64,000 nt of DNA, taken from NCBI RefSeq assembly GCF_900128965.1, contig NZ_FQUL01000003.1:1-64000 (forward strand), read 5' to 3'. Shown piece by piece: positions 6,996 through 15,410 of this stretch; position 1 is the first letter of the stretch; each line of letters begins with the position of its first letter. Made by a program: the position numbers and the translations under genes. A model generated the notes under the pieces. That model worked only from the letters and a program-made list of their open reading frames with translations. It was not told the DNA's origin and did no database searches. Source of the stretch: Ferrithrix thermotolerans DSM 19514 (GTDB lineage: Bacteria > Actinomycetota > Acidimicrobiia > Acidimicrobiales > Acidimicrobiaceae).

Positions 6996-8234
6996 TTGCG
7001 TATTGCCATGATCTCTTACCATACCTCACCGTTGGCACAGCCAGGAGTTGGTGATGGAGGTGGAATGAATGTGTACGTTAGGCAGCTGGCGACGGCACTT
7101 GCAAGATTGGGCATTCACTGTGACGTCTATACTCGGGCTGACTCCAAAGATGACGTTGGCTCTGTCAGGGTTGAGCCTGGTTTCGAGGTGCACTTCATTG
7201 AGTCTGGACCGAAGAGGGATCTCCCCAAGGAGCGTCTTTTGCAGTACGTGCGTCACTTTACTGATGGCGTTCTAAGACATATTTTCACCGAACGAAACGG
7301 CCACGTCGACCTTGTTCACGCTAATTACTGGCTCTCGGGAATTGCGGGCCACACGATCAAACACGAGCTGAACGTACCCCTCTTTACCAGTTTTCACACG
7401 CTAGAGAAGGCTAAGAAGATTGGACGGGAGTCTCCAGATGACGGGTACGACTCCACTGTGCGCATATGGCATGAGCAACGGGTCATGGGATGTTCAGACG
7501 CCATACTGGCCTCTTGTGGTCCTGAGGCGGAGTGGATAACTAGGCTCTATAACGTAGATCCTTTTCAGATCAGAGTGGTCCCGCTAGGGGTGGATAGAGC
7601 GTTTTTTGCCCCAGGCGACCAGAAGATGGCGAGGAGCGCTATTGGACTTCCCCGAGACGATAAAATCGTCTTATCCGTCGGGAGGGTCCAACCCCTAAAA
7701 GGCTTCCTACTTGGAGCCAAGGCGGTTGAGCGGGTCCTTGAAGAGATGGATGTTCACTTCGTGCTCGTAGGAGGTCCCTCTGGTCCCGAGGGTGAGGATG
7801 AATTAGCTCGGTTACGGGCGATGAGTCGGAGAGGAACCCTAAAGGGCAGGATGCATTTTTTTGCTCCGCAGCCCCACGAGATTCTATCTTCTTTTTACCG
7901 AGCTAGTGATGTTGTGCTGGTGCCCTCAAGAACGGAAAGTTTTGGGTTGGTTGCTCTGGAGGCGTCAGCCACCGCTAAGCCTATAGTTGCGTCAGCGGTG
8001 GGAGGTTTGACAACCCTTGTCAAAGACGGCCGCTCTGGACATCTTGTCAGAGATAGATCTGTCGAGGGTTTTGCTGCCAAGATATCAGGGGTCCTAGCCC
8101 ATTCCGATAGGGGAGAAGCGATGGGGCGCAACGCTTACCATCACACACGTGGCTTTACTTGGAGTAATTCGGCGAAGTATCTGCTAGAGATCTTGGAAGA
8201 CCGTCAAAGTAATGAACTAGTCCTTTGTGGGTAG
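6996..8234 (+). CDS. mshA: MshA-type glycosyltransferase (D-inositol-3-phosphate glycosyltransferase)
   Basis: A GT-B, GT4-family glycosyltransferase of 412 residues. MshA joins N-acetylglucosamine from UDP-GlcNAc to 1D-myo-inositol 3-phosphate, the first committed step of mycothiol synthesis. Marks include the N-terminal ISYHTSPLAQPGVGDGGGMN (close to the MshA acceptor loop), VHANYWLSG near 108, VLSVGRVQPLKG near 225 and the ESFGLVALE E-x7-E motif (Glu314, Glu322). TTG 6996 is the start, about 10 nt after AGGGGAAGGA. Gene order mshA-proC-hemA is also found in mycobacteria, which supports the call. Other mycothiol genes are not in the window, so a different GT4 acceptor remains possible. Confidence 0.8.
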   Translation: MRIAMISYHTSPLAQPGVGDGGGMNVYVRQLATALARLGIHCDVYTRADSKDDVGSVRVEPGFEVHFIESGPKRDLPKERLLQYVRHFTDGVLRHIFTERNGHVDLVHANYWLSGIAGHTIKHELNVPLFTSFHTLEKAKKIGRESPDDGYDSTVRIWHEQRVMGCSDAILASCGPEAEWITRLYNVDPFQIRVVPLGVDRAFFAPGDQKMARSAIGLPRDDKIVLSVGRVQPLKGFLLGAKAVERVLEEMDVHFVLVGGPSGPEGEDELARLRAMSRRGTLKGRMHFFAPQPHEILSSFYRASDVVLVPSRTESFGLVALEASATAKPIVASAVGGLTTLVKDGRSGHLVRDRSVEGFAAKISGVLAHSDRGEAMGRNAYHHTRGFTWSNSAKYLLEILEDRQSNELVLCG

Positions 8235-8337
8235 ATCTCTTAGGGATGATCTTCAAACGCCTTTATTGGAATGAGGCGGATACTTTGATCTTTGTGGGCG
8301 ATATGGAATATCTAGCTATTATATCTATGCTTTAGCC

Positions 8338-9150
8338 ATGGAATTTGAACTAGCAGTTATCGGTGGCGGAAAGATGGGCGCTGGCATCTTGCGGGGTCTT
8401 TTGGATTCGGGAAGATCCGAGGTCCTTGGAACTTTAGCGGTCGTGGAGCGCAATGAACTGCGGGCAGAGGTTCTACGGTCTGATTTTGGTACCCATGTGG
8501 CAGTTATCGATACAGCGCCCAAGGCAACCTATTACCTCATTGCGACGAAGCCCTCGGATCTGCCACAAGCCGTCAAGGACGCTTACAGGGCAAACAGGGA
8601 AGCGGTGTTCATTTCGATCGCAGCGGGTGTGACGCTAGAGACGTTGCACGAACTTTCGTCTGAGTCATCGACCTGCGTTCGGGTTATGCCGAACACTGCA
8701 GCTACCCTTCAAAGATCGATATCGGCGGTCGCAGTGGATGATGGTACCACAGGCGAGGTGCTGGAGTTCGTAGAGCGACTCTTTAGATCCGTCGGCGACG
8801 TCGTGTTCATCTCCGAGTCAAAGATCGACTTGGTTACAGCCGTCTCGGGCTCCGGACCTGCTTATCTGTACCTATTGGCTGAGGCACTTGAGGACGCTGC
8901 GGTATCTGTGGGACTTCCTTTCGAGCTTGCGAGTCGACTGGTGCAACAGACTCTGGTTGGTGCCTCGCATATGTACCTAGAAACCGGCAAGGATCTCAGG
9001 GTCCTAAAAAGAGAGGTTACTTCTCCTGGTGGAACCACCGCAGCTGCCCTTATAGAGTTAGAACGATGTGGCTTGAGGGCTGCGGTGTATGACGCAATTA
9101 GAGCGGCAATTCGACGGGCAGAAGAGATAGGTAAAAAGACCCAGCTCTAG
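8338..9150 (+). CDS. proC: pyrroline-5-carboxylate reductase
   Basis: Reduces 1-pyrroline-5-carboxylate to L-proline with NAD(P)H, the last step of proline synthesis. The 270-residue protein has the N-terminal nucleotide-binding AVIGGGKMGAGIL, the ATKPSDL segment near 62, and the signature SGSGPAYLY near 180. The C-terminal TSPGGTTAAALIELE block near 230 is the family's most conserved site. ATG 8338 has no Shine-Dalgarno upstream, while an AT-rich TATTAT/TATATC stretch ends about 10 bp before it, so a leaderless transcript is possible. It lies between mshA and the hem operon, as in mycobacteria. Confidence 0.95.
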   Translation: MEFELAVIGGGKMGAGILRGLLDSGRSEVLGTLAVVERNELRAEVLRSDFGTHVAVIDTAPKATYYLIATKPSDLPQAVKDAYRANREAVFISIAAGVTLETLHELSSESSTCVRVMPNTAATLQRSISAVAVDDGTTGEVLEFVERLFRSVGDVVFISESKIDLVTAVSGSGPAYLYLLAEALEDAAVSVGLPFELASRLVQQTLVGASHMYLETGKDLRVLKREVTSPGGTTAAALIELERCGLRAAVYDAIRAAIRRAEEIGKKTQL

Positions 9151-9264
9151 ACGACTGTGACGGCTGTATCCCTGAATCACACTGAGAGACAGAACGAGAT
9201 ATATCATCTTAAGATATGCAGATCATAAAGAGGGTGAGTTGTTCCCGTCTATGAATTTTTGCAT

Positions 9265-9282
9265 TCAAGGTAGTAACCTTGA
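9265..9282. promoter_or_regulatory. inverted repeat upstream of hemA, candidate operator
   Basis: TCAAGGT (9265-9271) and ACCTTGA (9276-9282) flank an AGTA spacer, about 60 bp before the hemA start. The 7-4-7 symmetry suits a dimeric regulator or a short RNA hairpin. The spacing differs from a Rex site and the sequence was not matched to a known regulator. Confidence 0.35.
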
Positions 9283-9341
9283 TAAGAGAAAGTATTTCTT
9301 AGTAGGTTTATTGCCCTTGGGTTGGCGGTAGGGAGCCTTTC

Positions 9342-10610
9342 GTGGCCATTATGGCGGTTGTAGTCTCAAATAGTGACGAGACTGATGAGTTGGATTTCGA
9401 GAGTTTTGCCCTCTCTAGTGACACGACGGAGTCGATAGTGTCCGCTCTGTCTGAGTTACGGGGCTCTTTAGTGGACGAGGCAGTCGTTCTCTCCACCTGT
9501 GCCAGAACCGAGATCTACGTTCAGGCGAAGGAGTTCCATAGGACCGTCGAGGCGATAGCAGAGGTGATATCTTCCAAGCTCGGTGTCTCTCAGAGTGACT
9601 TTCAAAGGTACGCTAGGGTACACTACGCAGACGGCGCCGCTGAGCATCTTTATCGGGTAGCGTGTGGTCTTGAGTCTCGAATAGTGGGCGAGAGCGAGAT
9701 ACTAGCCCAGGTGAAAGAGGCAATAGAAGAAGCAGTACAAAAGGGAACCTCTGGCCCGGTCTTGAATCGTCTGTTTAGGGAGGCGATCGAAGTCGGGAAG
9801 TGGACCCGTGCTGAGACCTCGCTATCGGTTGGGTCGACCTCCGTTGGTTCTGCAGCGGTAAAGATCTTGCTGTCAGAACTCGAGGAAGTTGCAGATCCCA
9901 ACGTAGCGGTAGTAGGTTCGGGCGCAATAGCTACAGAGGTAGTCGAGATCCTCTCAGACTCAGGTGCAGTGGTGACTGTAGTTGCCAGGGATCCGAGCAA
10001 AGCACAGCTCCTTGCTAAATCCGCTAGGGGCAAGTTTGCCGCTATAGAAGATCTTGAGACCGTGCTTGCAGGCGCTGATGGGGCAATCTTTGCAACGACC
10101 TCCCCCACTTACCTCCTTAGTACTAGTAACTTTGTGCGGGTACGATCCGCTAGAGTCGACCCTCGCCCTTTGGTTGTCGTAGACCTGTCGCTTCCTCGTG
10201 ATGTGCAACCGGACGTAGCGAAGTACGACGGGATTAAACTAACAGACTTAGAGGGTGTTAACCAATTGATCGAAAGGTCCATGAGTGTTCGATTGGATGC
10301 CGTAGCAGAGGTAGAAGCTAAAATCAGCGCCTATCTGGAACGCTTTCCGTCGTTGTCGGCGACCAAAGAGATCTCCCCTGTTATCGCTTCGCTTTATCAA
10401 AGAGCCGAAACTATTAGAGTGGAAGAGCTCGCAGTATTTTTCGAAAGGCATCGTGGTCTCGATCCAAAGCTCGCTTCTGAGATCGACAGGCTGACGGATC
10501 ATATAGTTAAGAAACTTCTGCATACCCCAGCCACGCAACTTAGAAAGGTCGTTGACGGGTCCCAAAACACAGACATCGTAGAGGACGCTAAAGTACTCTT
10601 TGGGCTCTGA
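9342..10610 (+). CDS. hemA: glutamyl-tRNA reductase
   Basis: Reduces glutamyl-tRNA(Glu) to glutamate-1-semialdehyde with NADPH, the entry to the C5 tetrapyrrole route. The 422-residue length is normal. The catalytic cysteine is Cys53 in LSTCARTEIY; the usual motif is STCNR, so the asparagine is replaced by alanine. The N-terminus lacks the usual (N/S)H(K/R)TAP block, showing VSNSDETDELDF instead. The core VACGLESRIVGESEILAQVK (about 107-126), the NADPH-binding VAVVGSGAIATEV region and the C-terminal dimerisation helix are in place. GTG 9342 follows GGGAG. It heads an operon hemA-hemC-cobA/hemD-hemB-hemL. Divergent, but catalytic residues look sufficient. Confidence 0.93.
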   Translation: MAIMAVVVSNSDETDELDFESFALSSDTTESIVSALSELRGSLVDEAVVLSTCARTEIYVQAKEFHRTVEAIAEVISSKLGVSQSDFQRYARVHYADGAAEHLYRVACGLESRIVGESEILAQVKEAIEEAVQKGTSGPVLNRLFREAIEVGKWTRAETSLSVGSTSVGSAAVKILLSELEEVADPNVAVVGSGAIATEVVEILSDSGAVVTVVARDPSKAQLLAKSARGKFAAIEDLETVLAGADGAIFATTSPTYLLSTSNFVRVRSARVDPRPLVVVDLSLPRDVQPDVAKYDGIKLTDLEGVNQLIERSMSVRLDAVAEVEAKISAYLERFPSLSATKEISPVIASLYQRAETIRVEELAVFFERHRGLDPKLASEIDRLTDHIVKKLLHTPATQLRKVVDGSQNTDIVEDAKVLFGL

Positions 10611-10648
10611 TACCTTTGAGCCAATGGCGATTACTAGTTAGGTTTTAG

Positions 10649-11545
10649 ATGCGAACAGTAAAGATTGCGACCAGGCGGTCTGAGTTGGCGGTTGCCCAAG
10701 CCACATATGTAGGATCATTGCTGAACAGTGACTTTGAACTGGTCTATGTCACCACCCAAGGAGACAGGGATCAGGCAAGCGCTCTATCTGTAATTGGCGG
10801 TCAGGGCATCTTTACTAAAGAGGTTCAAAGAGCGGTATTGGACGGCATGGCAGACATAGCGGTCCACTCTGCCAAAGATCTACCATCAGCAACTCATATC
10901 GATCTAGCGATTCGAGGTGTTCCAAAGAGAGAGGATGTAAGAGACGTTCTAATCGGTTCAAGGCTAAGCGATTTGGCTGAGGGATCGATAGTCTATACAT
11001 CATCTAACCGTCGAAAGGCTCAGCTTCTATCTTTGAGGCCTGACATAGAGGTTAGAGGGGCTCGGGGGAGCATTGCGACCAGAATGAAGCTTGCCGGTCA
11101 TCGATCTGCTGTGTTTGTTGCCAAAGCAGCGCTTGACAGGCTCGGTATATCTAAATTTGACGGTGAGATTTTGCCACTAGAAAGCTTTACGCCTCAAGTT
11201 GGGCAGGGAGCTTTGGCCGTTGAAGCCCTTAGATCAGACGATGAGATAGGAGATCTCCTACAAGGCATAACGGATTTGGAGACCTTCGATGCCCTGATGT
11301 GTGAACGCGCCTTTTTGAGTCGTCTAGGTGCTGGGTGCACGATGCCGGTAGGAGCCTACGCAGTTAGCGCTGAGGGTCTAACGACGGTTAATGGGTTTAT
11401 CGGAGTGGAAGATGGATCACGCCTTTGGCGGGCCTCTGCGTCTAGTACAGATCCGCAAAGAGCTGGTAGGGAGCTAGCCGAGAAGCTTCTTCAGATGTCA
11501 GGGGTTCGTTTTGGTGAAGCGACAGTAGAACGAGCGACGGGTTAG
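10649..11545 (+). CDS. hemC: hydroxymethylbilane synthase (porphobilinogen deaminase)
   Basis: Joins four porphobilinogen units into hydroxymethylbilane. The 298-residue protein opens with KIATRRSELAVAQA and has VHSAKDLPS near 72-80. The dipyrromethane-cofactor cysteine is Cys230 in LGAGCTMPVGAY. The ATG at 10649 lies 38 nt after hemA. The stop is directly followed by the GTG of the next gene, so translation is probably coupled. Confidence 0.96.
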   Translation: MRTVKIATRRSELAVAQATYVGSLLNSDFELVYVTTQGDRDQASALSVIGGQGIFTKEVQRAVLDGMADIAVHSAKDLPSATHIDLAIRGVPKREDVRDVLIGSRLSDLAEGSIVYTSSNRRKAQLLSLRPDIEVRGARGSIATRMKLAGHRSAVFVAKAALDRLGISKFDGEILPLESFTPQVGQGALAVEALRSDDEIGDLLQGITDLETFDALMCERAFLSRLGAGCTMPVGAYAVSAEGLTTVNGFIGVEDGSRLWRASASSTDPQRAGRELAEKLLQMSGVRFGEATVERATG

Positions 11546-13012
11546 GTGCTTGAAGATCCGATGGTCTATCTTATCGGGGCGGGACCTGGGCGCAAAGAGC
11601 TTCTGACTCTGCGTGCTGCGGAGTTGCTCAAGGAGGCGGAAGTCGTTGTATATGACTACCTGGTCTCGGATTCCGTTTTGGCTCTCGCCAGTAGAAGCGC
11701 TGTTCTTTATGACGTTGGAAAGCGTCCTGGGCGCCCCACCAACCAGGGCGATATCAATGATCTACTGCTAGGACTTTCGCAGAGATACAGCCGTGTAGTC
11801 CGTCTAAAAGGTGGTGACCCCTTCATATTTGGACGGGGAGCGGAGGAGGCACAGTTTCTTCAACGTCACGGTGTCAAGTTTGAGATCGTTCCAGGTGTGT
11901 CGTCTGTAAACGGCGCCTCAGTTTTTGCCGGTCTTCCTCTTACTCATCGAGGGGTTGCGCAAGGTTACACTGTCATCACGGGTCACGGTCGGGAGGGGAT
12001 GCCGCTCTCCTACGACTGGGAGGCACTTGTTAGGAGTCGGCTCACGATCGTTGTCTTGATGGGAGTGGCCCACAGATTAGAGATCGCAGAGAGTCTCTGC
12101 CGCTTTGGTATGGATCCAAAGACCCCAGCGGCGGTTGTTACAAGAGCTACGACTGCGTCGCAGCAGATTATACGTTGCGCTCTCTGTGAACTTCCAGGCC
12201 TGGAGGTAACTTCCCCTTCGGCTATCGTGATCGGCGAAGTAGCTTCCGTCGATGTTTCGTGGTTGTCAAGCCGTCCCTTGTTTGGGCTTCGTGTAGTCGT
12301 TACTCGACCAAGCTCAGAAGAAGATCTCGTCGCACCGCTTGAGTACCTGGGAGCGGAGGTCACTCATCTCCCGGCTATCGAGATAGGAGAGCCCTCTGAC
12401 TCTGGTGCGGCGCTACGGTCGGCTTTAGAGAGAGTCCAGGAGTTTGAATGGCTCATATTCACCTCCTCTAACGCAGTAAGAAAAACCTTTGAAGAACTTG
12501 GGGATCTGCGAAGACTGGGTGGGGTAAAGTTGGGAGCGATTGGCTCGGGCACTCGAGATACCTTGTTGTCTTACAAGGTAGGCGTCGACTTTGTGCCCAC
12601 GAGCTACGTCGGTGAGAGCTTTGCAGAAGAGTTTCCCAAGGCCCAATCAAAGTCGGGCAGCGTTTTACTACCAAGAGCCAAGGTCGCAAGAGACGTTGTA
12701 CCGCAAGGGCTTATGGATAAGGGTTGGAACGTCTCGGTGGTAGAAGCCTATGAGACTAAGAGCGTGCGATACGATTCGGATCAGTATCTAAAGGACTATG
12801 ATCTTGTACTTTTTGCTTCCCCCTCGGCTGTAGATGCGTATTTTCAGAGCTTTGGAGAGCGACTCAATTCGTTGTCGATAGGGGCTATCGGTCCGATAAC
12901 GGCGCGTAGGGCTTCTGCGCTGGGACTAAGGGTGGACTTTATCGGTGACGTGTACAACTTCGAAGGTCTCATCGATGCAACGGTTTCGTGGTGGAGATCT
13001 CGAGACTGGTGA
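11546..13012 (+). CDS. bifunctional uroporphyrinogen-III C-methyltransferase / uroporphyrinogen-III synthase
   Basis: A CobA-HemD fusion of 488 residues. The N-terminal half (about 5-245) is a tetrapyrrole methylase: YLIGAGPGRKELLTLRAAEL, RLKGGDPFIFGRGAEEA and FAGLPLTHRG. It makes precorrin-2 from uroporphyrinogen III and SAM, toward siroheme or cobalamin. The C-terminal half (about 250-485) is HemD-like, with LFGLRVVVTRP, IFTSSNAV and LFASPSAVDAYF, and closes hydroxymethylbilane to uroporphyrinogen III. Such fusions (called HemD or CobA-HemD) are common in actinobacteria. The GTG start abuts the hemC stop. One transcript thus supplies both the heme branch and the siroheme/B12 branch. Confidence 0.93.
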   Translation: MLEDPMVYLIGAGPGRKELLTLRAAELLKEAEVVVYDYLVSDSVLALASRSAVLYDVGKRPGRPTNQGDINDLLLGLSQRYSRVVRLKGGDPFIFGRGAEEAQFLQRHGVKFEIVPGVSSVNGASVFAGLPLTHRGVAQGYTVITGHGREGMPLSYDWEALVRSRLTIVVLMGVAHRLEIAESLCRFGMDPKTPAAVVTRATTASQQIIRCALCELPGLEVTSPSAIVIGEVASVDVSWLSSRPLFGLRVVVTRPSSEEDLVAPLEYLGAEVTHLPAIEIGEPSDSGAALRSALERVQEFEWLIFTSSNAVRKTFEELGDLRRLGGVKLGAIGSGTRDTLLSYKVGVDFVPTSYVGESFAEEFPKAQSKSGSVLLPRAKVARDVVPQGLMDKGWNVSVVEAYETKSVRYDSDQYLKDYDLVLFASPSAVDAYFQSFGERLNSLSIGAIGPITARRASALGLRVDFIGDVYNFEGLIDATVSWWRSRDW

Positions 13013-13087
13013 GAACCTGAAACGAAGAAGTTCGGGAGTGCTGGTAAGGCATCCAAATTCTCTTGAGCCTTGCTAGGTTTAACTCTA

Positions 13088-14074
13088 ATGAGATTTCCCA
13101 CACACCGCCCTAGAAGACTCCGATCCAACTCTGCGTTGAGAGACTTAGTTGCCGAGACCTCGATAGCACCAAGTGACTTTATAATGCCGTACTTTGTGCT
13201 TGAAGACGCACCCGAGCCGCTGGAGATACCATCCCTACCTGGCGTGTATCAACACACCTTGTCCTCTTTGTCGGCTGATATCAAGGAGATAAAGGCGCTG
13301 GGGATAAGAGCCGTAATTCTATTTGGAGTCCCTAAGCACAAAGATTCAGTCGGATCAGGTGCATACGCCTCAGACGGAGTTGTCCAGAGGGCCATAGCGC
13401 AGGTGAAGGACGCATTTGGTGATGAGGTAGTTGTATTTGCAGATCTCTGCCTGGATGAATATACAGATCACGGTCACTGTGGACTGATTGACGCTAAAGG
13501 CCATGTGGACAACGACTCTACGCTGGAGCTTTACGCTCAGATAGCGATCTCTCAGGCACTAGCAGGAGTGGACTTTGTGGCACCTTCTGGGATGATGGAC
13601 GGTCAAGTAGACGCCATAAGGAAGGCTCTCGATCGGGAGAGCATGTCAGAGGTAGGGATTTTAGCTTACTCGGCGAAGTACGCATCAGGGCTATACGGAC
13701 CTTTTCGTGACGCAGTCAACGTCGAAATACGAGGCGGTGGTGATCGCAAGGCTTACCAGCAAGATTATCGGAACGCATCCGAATCGATAAGAGAGGTTCT
13801 TTTAGATATCGAAGAGGGTGCGGATATGGTGATGGTCAAGCCGGCTATAAGCTATCTCGACATTATCTCAAAGGTAAGTGAGGTCTCATCTGTCCCGCTA
13901 TGCGCGTATCACGTTTCGGGGGAGTATGCGATGGTAAAGGCAGCATCGGAAAAGGGGTGGATCGACGGTGAAGCCGTAGCGCTCGAGCAGATGTATGCGG
14001 TACGAAGGGCTGGCGCAGATATGGTAATTACCTACTTTGCCAAGGATCTGGCAAAAACCATGCAGCGATGCTAG
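13088..14074 (+). CDS. hemB: porphobilinogen synthase (delta-aminolevulinic acid dehydratase)
   Basis: Condenses two 5-aminolevulinates into porphobilinogen. The open frame begins at TTG 13070, but the family start MRFPTHRPRRLR points to ATG 13088 (328 residues). The two active-site lysines are in AYSAKYASGLYGPFRDA and MVMVKPAISYLD. The metal loop reads DLCLDEYTDHGHCG, keeping the first and third cysteine of the zinc triad with Asp in place of the second, a mixed type often seen in actinobacteria. About 75 nt separate it from the gene before. Confidence 0.95.
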   Translation: MRFPTHRPRRLRSNSALRDLVAETSIAPSDFIMPYFVLEDAPEPLEIPSLPGVYQHTLSSLSADIKEIKALGIRAVILFGVPKHKDSVGSGAYASDGVVQRAIAQVKDAFGDEVVVFADLCLDEYTDHGHCGLIDAKGHVDNDSTLELYAQIAISQALAGVDFVAPSGMMDGQVDAIRKALDRESMSEVGILAYSAKYASGLYGPFRDAVNVEIRGGGDRKAYQQDYRNASESIREVLLDIEEGADMVMVKPAISYLDIISKVSEVSSVPLCAYHVSGEYAMVKAASEKGWIDGEAVALEQMYAVRRAGADMVITYFAKDLAKTMQRC

Positions 14075-14111
14075 AGGGAATTGGTGAACTTATAGAACCC
14101 GACTTGGGTGA

Positions 14112-15410
14112 GTGGAGACTATGAACGATACTAACTTGCAGATGTGGAAACGTGCCGTGAAGGTAATTCCTGGCGGGGTCAACTCCCCAGTTCGATCGTT
14201 TGTGTCAGTGGGGGGTACGCCTTACTTTGTGCAACGCGCCAAGGGAGCGTACGTATACGATTTGAACGGTCGGAGATATATCGACTACGTACAATCTTAC
14301 GGGGCTTCGATACTTGGTCATGCAGACTCTAGAGTCACTGTGGCTGTGTCAAGGGCGGCAGAACTAGGTACAACCTACGGAGCTCCGACTGAAGGAGAGG
14401 TCTTGTTGGCGGAGGAGGTAGTTGAAAGAGTCCGCAGTGTTGAGATGGTGAGGCTTGTCTCCTCAGGCACCGAAGCGACTATGACCGCTTTGCGGCTTGC
14501 GAGGGGTGTAACCGGCAGGAACAAAGTGGTAAAGTTTGACGGTTGTTATCATGGCCACTCCGATCAGCTGCTTGCCTCTGCGGGATCAGGGGTTGCATCG
14601 TTGGGACTAGCGGGGTCTGTGGGGGTCTCTGCCAACGCGGTGTCCGATACACTTGTGGTTCCATACAATCAGGTTCCTGTGTTAGACGATGAGACTGCGT
14701 GTGTGATCGTAGAGCCTGTTGCAGCAAATATGGGATTGATCCCTCCTCAGGAAGGCTTCTTATCCGGCCTTAGACGTGAGTGTGACAGGGTCGGGGCACT
14801 TCTCATATTTGACGAAGTTATAACTGGATTTCGGGTAGCTAAGGGGGGAGTTTCGGACCTCTTCGATGTCGATGCAGACCTTTATTGTTTTGGGAAGGTC
14901 ATGGGCGGAGGGTTGCCAATCGGTGCCCTGGCCGGACGAAGCGAGATAATGAGGCAGCTAGCACCTACAGGACCCGTTTACCAGGCTGGCACGCTGTCGG
15001 GTAACCCCGTTGCAACAGCAGCAGGACTGACCGTGCTCAGGGCCCTAGATGAAAACTCTTATTCGATGCTCGAAGGTAGGAGCAAATACCTTGCAGAGGG
15101 TCTAGAAAAAGTTATCTCGGAGGCTGGATTTGACGTTCAGATACATCGCTTTGGTCCTCTTTTATCCATTTTCTTTGGAGACCTAACAGTGACCGACTAC
15201 CTAAGTGCCAAGAAATCGGTTGCGCTGGGCGCTTACCCTTACTTCTTCCACGCCATGTTACAGCGCGGCGTGGCTTTGGCTCCTGGACCTTATGAGGTCA
15301 TGTTTCCCTCTTTGGCGCATAGTTGGGACGACATTGAGCTGAGCGTCGATCTGGCGTCTGCAGCGGCGAATCAGGCCTTTACGGAGTGGTCGGATAGAAA
15401 ACCTCTTTAG
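14112..15410 (+). CDS. hemL: glutamate-1-semialdehyde 2,1-aminomutase
   Basis: PLP enzyme that turns glutamate-1-semialdehyde into 5-aminolevulinate, between the HemA and HemB steps. The 432-residue protein has VIPGGVNSPVRSF near 19, SSGTEATMTALRLAR near 116, IFDEVITGFR near 235 and the PLP lysine in FGKVMGGGLPIGA. GTG 14112 is taken as start; ATG 14121 in the same frame is possible but has its GGAG only 3 nt away. It is the last gene of the operon, and its 3' end overlaps the convergent reductase gene by 32 bp. Confidence 0.95.
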   Translation: METMNDTNLQMWKRAVKVIPGGVNSPVRSFVSVGGTPYFVQRAKGAYVYDLNGRRYIDYVQSYGASILGHADSRVTVAVSRAAELGTTYGAPTEGEVLLAEEVVERVRSVEMVRLVSSGTEATMTALRLARGVTGRNKVVKFDGCYHGHSDQLLASAGSGVASLGLAGSVGVSANAVSDTLVVPYNQVPVLDDETACVIVEPVAANMGLIPPQEGFLSGLRRECDRVGALLIFDEVITGFRVAKGGVSDLFDVDADLYCFGKVMGGGLPIGALAGRSEIMRQLAPTGPVYQAGTLSGNPVATAAGLTVLRALDENSYSMLEGRSKYLAEGLEKVISEAGFDVQIHRFGPLLSIFFGDLTVTDYLSAKKSVALGAYPYFFHAMLQRGVALAPGPYEVMFPSLAHSWDDIELSVDLASAAANQAFTEWSDRKPL

